A stretch of 8,160 nucleotides of DNA from JALHNF01 sp039809305 (GTDB taxonomy: Bacteria; Patescibacteriota; Minisyncoccia; Phycocordibacterales; UBA5272), in contig JBDHUT010000026.1 of assembly GCA_039809305.1 (NCBI GenBank), forward strand, positions 1-8,160, in the 5' to 3' direction. Position 1 is the first letter of the stretch. Every line of letters starts with the position of its first letter. Both the position numbers and the translations under genes were made by a program. Below the pieces are notes generated by a model. It saw nothing but the letters and a program-made list of their open reading frames with translations. It was not told the origin of the DNA and did not search any database. Below are positions 4,605 through 8,160 of the stretch, piece by piece.

Positions 4605-7600
4605 ATGAAGAAAAATTATGCTTTTGCGCTAATGGCACTTGTGCTACTTGGTGCAACTTCACTTGCGTTTGCTCAAAATAGCGAAGCGGTGGAAAAAATG
4701 ACAGGGGTTCGCGGTATTGCACTTAGAACATATTGTAGCTTTGCAAACCTTTTTGGTGCAAAAAGCGATAGATGTTTTACTCGTGCACAAGTTGCAGTTG
4801 GTAATACTGCTTCTGTTGGTGTGGCGGGAGTGCTAGGAAATACTTCAGGTGCTCCAACATCAGGATCTACTCCGGCGGGAAATCAAGGCGGACAACCCGC
4901 TTCTATTGGAGGGTTTGCTGTGCAAACTTCACCTCAGATTATTGAGCGAACTGTGATAGTGCAAGGAACTCCTGGTCCACAAGGTCCTGCGGGAGCTCCA
5001 GGTGCTCCAGGGGCTGGTGCCACAGGTGCCTTTGTAAATGTGCCTCAGGTGTTTTGGAATGGTGGGGGAGGTAGTGCTTCACCTTCATTTGCGCCAATCT
5101 CACCGCTTCCAAGTGGCGCGCTTCCAGGACAGGTTCTTGCAACAAATGCTTCAGGAACAGTCGAATGGCAATACATTACTATCCCAAGCGCATCAAATAC
5201 GCCTTCTATTTTAGGATCACTCGCGAATCTTTTTGGGATCAATGGTGTTAATCTCGCAACTACTTCTACTTCAACTACTATAAAACTTGGTGGACCACTT
5301 ACTGAAGATACAAATATTACTCAAGGTATATTTAACTTTGGGCTTGCGCGAAATGGTTTCGGTATTGTAAATCAAGGTACAACTACTGTTTCTGTCGCAG
5401 GAGGGACACTTGAAAATTCTAACTTTGCAGGACTTACTGCTACAGAAGGATCACATAGTCTTTTTGCGGGTATGTTTCGTCGAGTCGCTCCAGGCTATCC
5501 ATTGTATGAAGTGCAAGCTTTTGATGCTGATACAAATCAACAAGGGTATTCTGCGGTTGGTAACAGTACAGCTCAAATTGGTGTAACAAATGGCACAACA
5601 ACAAATCAACTTCGTGCAGATGCAGGTAAGATTCGTTTGAGTTCAAATACAACAGGTGCCTCTTCAAGTCAGATTCGAATTGACGGAAATGGTGTTCACT
5701 TTGGATTTGACGCTAATGCCACAAACAATGGAAAAACATATTCATTTCCACGAACAGACGGTCCTTTTGATGGTGTGATGGCGACTGATGCGTTAGGGCA
5801 ACTTCGATTCCGCACATTACTTGAGATTCTTTCAACAACATCTACATCGACTCTCGCAGCAATGCCACTCTGGAGTACATCTGGAAATACAGGAACAAAT
5901 CCTACTAATAATTTCTTAGGAACAATTGATACGCAAGATTTGGTTGTAAAAACTAACAACACAGAAAGAGCACGTTTTACTTCTACGGGAAATGTTGGTC
6001 TCGGTACTACAACTCCAAATAATCGCTTGAGTGTAGATGGTAATGCTGATGTAAGTGGGTACTTTGGTGTAGGGACAAATAGTCCAGCACGACCTCTCAC
6101 TGTGGAAGCCAGTCCAGTTGGTCGTATTATGGGGTTGTTTATAAATAATAATCCTGGAAATCAATCAGGTATTGCTTTGGGTGCAACTCGTCCAAATGGA
6201 AATGTTTCTACGCGTTGGGGAATGTTTGTTAATCCGCGCAATAATGCTGACGACCGTTTTACTGTTTATGCGTATGGTGAGGGGGGGATTATGACACTCA
6301 CAAAATATGGTGATAGTATTCTTGCGAAAGATTCAGGATTTAATCCTCTTACTGATACAGTGCCTGCTCGACTCTCTGTGCTTGCAAATGATGCTCGTCC
6401 AACAGCGGTATTCCAAAATGGTGACCAGTCATATCTTCAAATTAATAATAATGCTGGTGCTTTCCCTCAATCATATAAAGTTGGGGTAGAAGCAGTCGGA
6501 GGAACCTTTAATATTATTGATGCGAACACTTCCCAAACACGATTGAGTATTAATCGAAATGGAGGTGTACAGATTTACGACCGTTTAGCTGTTGGTTCGT
6601 ACGACTTTGGACTTGGTGACGTAGGTGATGCTGGATTTGGAACAAATAGTGAGGCATACATGCGATATGTACAGGCTCGATCTGTAGATAATCCACGACT
6701 TGAACTTTATGATTCTCAAAACAATCTCTCTACGGTTATCTCACAGTCTTCGAACGGTACAACTGACACAGAATTCAATCGAACAAATAAAGATATCGAC
6801 TTCCGAATTGCTGGACAATCAGATAATAACCTCTTCTTTGTCGATGCTTCAACTAATCGTATCGGTATTGGCACAAATACACCTGGTTTCAAGATTGATT
6901 CAGTAATTACAACTGGTGGAAACAATGGTTTCCGACAAACAAGTACTGATTCTACTGCGCTTGGTCTTGTTCGACTTCAGAATAATACCGGTGCAATCTC
7001 TCAACTTTCAGTGTATGGAAGTAACCATTTCTTACCTGAGTTTCGTAACAATGGTGGGGTAGGTGCAAGTAATGATTTCTATATTTATTCTGATTCTGAG
7101 ACTGCATCAGGTGGCACGCATTCTATTAACTTCATGACTGGCGGGTATACTCCTTCTACACAAACCAGAATGAGGATTACTGGATCTGGAAATGTTGGTA
7201 TTGGCACACTTACTCCTTCAACACGTCTTGAGGTAAACAGTGGTGTTGCAAATGATTCTGGATTTACGTTTACACAACTTACTTCAGCTTCACCTGCTGT
7301 AGGTACAGAACTTCAATTCTTAACTCTCGATGCTTCTGGAAAAGTAATTCTTTCTGATCTCGATCCTTCTGTATTTGCAACAACTTCTCCGGCTGGAGTA
7401 AATGGAAGTGTGCAGTTTAAAAAAGATGGCTTGTTTGCGTCAAATGTAAACTTTAATTGGGATGACGTAAACTCAAGACTAGGGATCGGTACAAATGCCC
7501 CAAGTGCACGTTTAAGTGTTCTTGATACATCAGAGCAGTTTCGTCTTTCGTATGACGCGGCAAATTTCGCAGCATTCTTGGTTGACTCAATGGGTGGTCT

Positions 7601-8160
7601 CCAAATTACACCAGGTATTCAGCAAGGGCTTTCTACTCGAAACCGATTTGCTCTCGGCAATGATGGTTCAACAAACCATACTGTGCTCGATGTAAGTAAT
7701 TCATTTGGAGCAGGTGTTTCATCTGTAAACGTTGGAGGTGGCTCAGCAATGATTCTCCGTCATGATAATGGCACAAACATCTCAAGTATTATTTCTAATG
7801 CTGCAAGTCGATTTACCATTGGAACACCGTGTTGTACAACAGCACCACTTTCTCTTGTGACTCGTGGTGAAGACAGACTCTTTATTACCTCTGATGGAAA
7901 AGTTGCGGTGGGGACAACATCTCCTCGAGCAAAATTCGATGTAGATGGTGATGCCTGGATTGGACAAGTAAAAATTTCAAACTCGCTTGCTGGATTTCCA
8001 TCTCCAACAAATGCAATTGAATTTTTCCACGGTGGAAACCAAGGAGGGGGCAACTATGGAACAGGTATTGTGGCTGGTGGACAAACAAATGGTACAAAAC
8101 TTCTTCTTTCGTCTGCAAACATGGATGGAAGTGGTCAATTTGATCATCATCAGCTAGGTA
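4605..8160 (+). CDS. Large secreted fibre/adhesin-like protein with collagen-like tract and VGIGT repeats (3' end outside window)
   Basis: One uninterrupted frame runs from ATG 4605 to the window edge: 1185 codons with no stop. Residues 1-23 are a signal peptide (MKKNYAFALMALVLLG...) with type I cleavage at AFA before Q24. A short region with C44 and C57 and a Gly/Ser/Pro-rich linker follow, then about six G-X-Y triplets (121-138). The rest is rich in Gly, Asn, Thr and Ser and predicted mostly beta. It resembles phage tail-fibre and adhesin stalks: WSTSGNTGTNPTNNFLGT, then N-x-x-E-R-A-R-F-T-S-T-G-NVGLGTTTP (ending about 472), and five more G-[VI]-G-T-x-[TSA]-P-type copies up to residue 1113. 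AGVNGSVQFKKDG (about 930) with FNWDDVNSRLGIGT is another typical tail-fibre segment. Such proteins often end in an S74 self-cleaving chaperone; none is visible yet because the gene runs on. It is probably an extracellular trimeric fibre or adhesin; the ligand is unknown. The signal peptide suggests a cell-surface rather than a virion protein. ATG 4605 is chosen for the complete signal peptide; no Shine-Dalgarno is seen. Confidence 0.9.
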   Translation, partial: MKKNYAFALMALVLLGATSLAFAQNSEAVEKMTGVRGIALRTYCSFANLFGAKSDRCFTRAQVAVGNTASVGVAGVLGNTSGAPTSGSTPAGNQGGQPASIGGFAVQTSPQIIERTVIVQGTPGPQGPAGAPGAPGAGATGAFVNVPQVFWNGGGGSASPSFAPISPLPSGALPGQVLATNASGTVEWQYITIPSASNTPSILGSLANLFGINGVNLATTSTSTTIKLGGPLTEDTNITQGIFNFGLARNGFGIVNQGTTTVSVAGGTLENSNFAGLTATEGSHSLFAGMFRRVAPGYPLYEVQAFDADTNQQGYSAVGNSTAQIGVTNGTTTNQLRADAGKIRLSSNTTGASSSQIRIDGNGVHFGFDANATNNGKTYSFPRTDGPFDGVMATDALGQLRFRTLLEILSTTSTSTLAAMPLWSTSGNTGTNPTNNFLGTIDTQDLVVKTNNTERARFTSTGNVGLGTTTPNNRLSVDGNADVSGYFGVGTNSPARPLTVEASPVGRIMGLFINNNPGNQSGIALGATRPNGNVSTRWGMFVNPRNNADDRFTVYAYGEGGIMTLTKYGDSILAKDSGFNPLTDTVPARLSVLANDARPTAVFQNGDQSYLQINNNAGAFPQSYKVGVEAVGGTFNIIDANTSQTRLSINRNGGVQIYDRLAVGSYDFGLGDVGDAGFGTNSEAYMRYVQARSVDNPRLELYDSQNNLSTVISQSSNGTTDTEFNRTNKDIDFRIAGQSDNNLFFVDASTNRIGIGTNTPGFKIDSVITTGGNNGFRQTSTDSTALGLVRLQNNTGAISQLSVYGSNHFLPEFRNNGGVGASNDFYIYSDSETASGGTHSINFMTGGYTPSTQTRMRITGSGNVGIGTLTPSTRLEVNSGVANDSGFTFTQLTSASPAVGTELQFLTLDASGKVILSDLDPSVFATTSPAGVNGSVQFKKDGLFASNVNFNWDDVNSRLGIGTNAPSARLSVLDTSEQFRLSYDAANFAAFLVDSMGGLQITPGIQQGLSTRNRFALGNDGSTNHTVLDVSNSFGAGVSSVNVGGGSAMILRHDNGTNISSIISNAASRFTIGTPCCTTAPLSLVTRGEDRLFITSDGKVAVGTTSPRAKFDVDGDAWIGQVKISNSLAGFPSPTNAIEFFHGGNQGGGNYGTGIVAGGQTNGTKLLLSSANMDGSGQFDHHQLG
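4965..5027 (+). other. Collagen-like G-X-Y segment in the large surface protein
   Basis: Codons 121-138 read GTP-GPQ-GPA-GAP-GAP-GAG, six Gly-X-Y triplets rich in Pro and Ala, after which the phase blurs (ATGAF). The segment follows a hydrophobic strand (IIERTVIVQ) and precedes a linker rich in Gly, Ser and Pro. In bacterial and phage fibres, similar short tracts form triple helices that join trimeric domains. Six triplets is short for a stable helix alone, so a flexible trimeric joint is as likely. Confidence 0.7.
5991..7943 (+). repeat. Six irregularly spaced VGIGT-type fibre repeats (protein level)
   Basis: The copies are NVGLGTTTPNNRLSV (5991-6035, residue 463), FGVGTNSPARPLTV (from 6063, residue 487), RIGIGTNTPGFKID (6858-6899, residue 752), NVGIGTLTPSTRLEV (from 7191, residue 863), RLGIGTNAPSARLSV (7476-7520, residue 958) and KVAVGTTSPRAKFDV (7899-7943, residue 1099). 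A degenerate copy, GFGTNSEA, lies at 6633-6656. Most are preceded by a strand ending in a polar turn (TSTGN, GSGN, SDGK) and followed by a hydrophobic strand. Spacing varies from 24 to 265 residues, so different inserts separate the copies. The pattern is typical of beta-rich tail-fibre and adhesin stalks. Confidence 0.85.

Noticed and set aside
5696..6100. 134-codon minus-strand open frame, and others at 4939-5145, 5045-5242, 5440-5667, 5916-6164, 6716-6925 and 7760-8118
   Set aside because: All are antisense to the continuous 4605-8160 frame, which has a signal peptide and recognisable repeats. Low use of codons whose complements are stops explains the open minus frames.
6307..6489. Short plus-strand open frame in another phase, and 6700-6906 likewise
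   Set aside because: Out-of-frame shadows inside the large surface gene; no ribosome site or domain, and the main frame continues through them.
4605..8160. Prophage tail-fibre gene
   Set aside because: The repeats are fibre-like, but a type I signal peptide and the absence of any phage structural, lysis or integrase gene in the window favour a cell-surface protein. The part beyond 8160 could change this.
1..8160. CRISPR array, tRNA, rRNA, insertion sequence or toxin-antitoxin/defence module
   Set aside because: No regularly spaced direct repeats, cloverleaf, transposase motif or terminal inverted repeats, and no paired small toxin-antitoxin genes were seen on either strand.

Overview
The window is moderately AT-rich bacterial DNA. 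Its gene content looks like a Patescibacteria/CPR (Parcubacteria-type) genome, or another small-genome lineage rich in exported surface proteins. This is inferred from three things: long secreted proteins built from IPT/TIG modules, VGIGT-type tail-fibre repeats and a collagen-like tract; a divergent RecG; and start codons without Shine-Dalgarno sequences. No rRNA, tRNA or marker gene confirms the taxonomy. Gly is encoded by GGN and no in-frame TGA is read through, so nothing suggests the UGA=Gly code of Gracilibacteria.

Layout: (1) 3-1850 (+) is the C-terminal 615 codons of a surface protein with five IPT/TIG modules and one Ig-like module. (2) 1869-1902 is a bidirectional hairpin terminator between two converging genes. 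(3) 1902-4112 (-) is a complete recG. (4) 4113-4172 is a 60-bp divergent promoter region. (5) 4173-4427 (+) is an 84-residue secreted protein of unknown function, possibly a remnant of a larger one, followed by a strong terminator (4443-4480). (6) 4481-4604 holds two DnaA-box-like 9-mers and a good sigma70-type promoter. (7) 4605-8160 (+) is one uninterrupted reading frame of at least 1185 codons that leaves the window. It encodes a secreted, modular fibre- or adhesin-like protein with a signal peptide, a short collagen-like stretch, and at least six copies of the G-[VIL]-G-T-x-[TSA]-P motif typical of phage tail fibres and adhesins that often end in an S74 intramolecular chaperone.

The three plus-strand genes all appear to encode exterior proteins. 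recG is a housekeeping genome-maintenance gene sitting between them, and nothing links it functionally to its neighbours. No mobile element, CRISPR array or defence system was found. The observations most worth following are a Gly-to-Leu change in RecG helicase motif VI, a Cys pair retained in every IPT module, the possible deletion origin of the 84-residue protein, and the large fibre-like protein itself.
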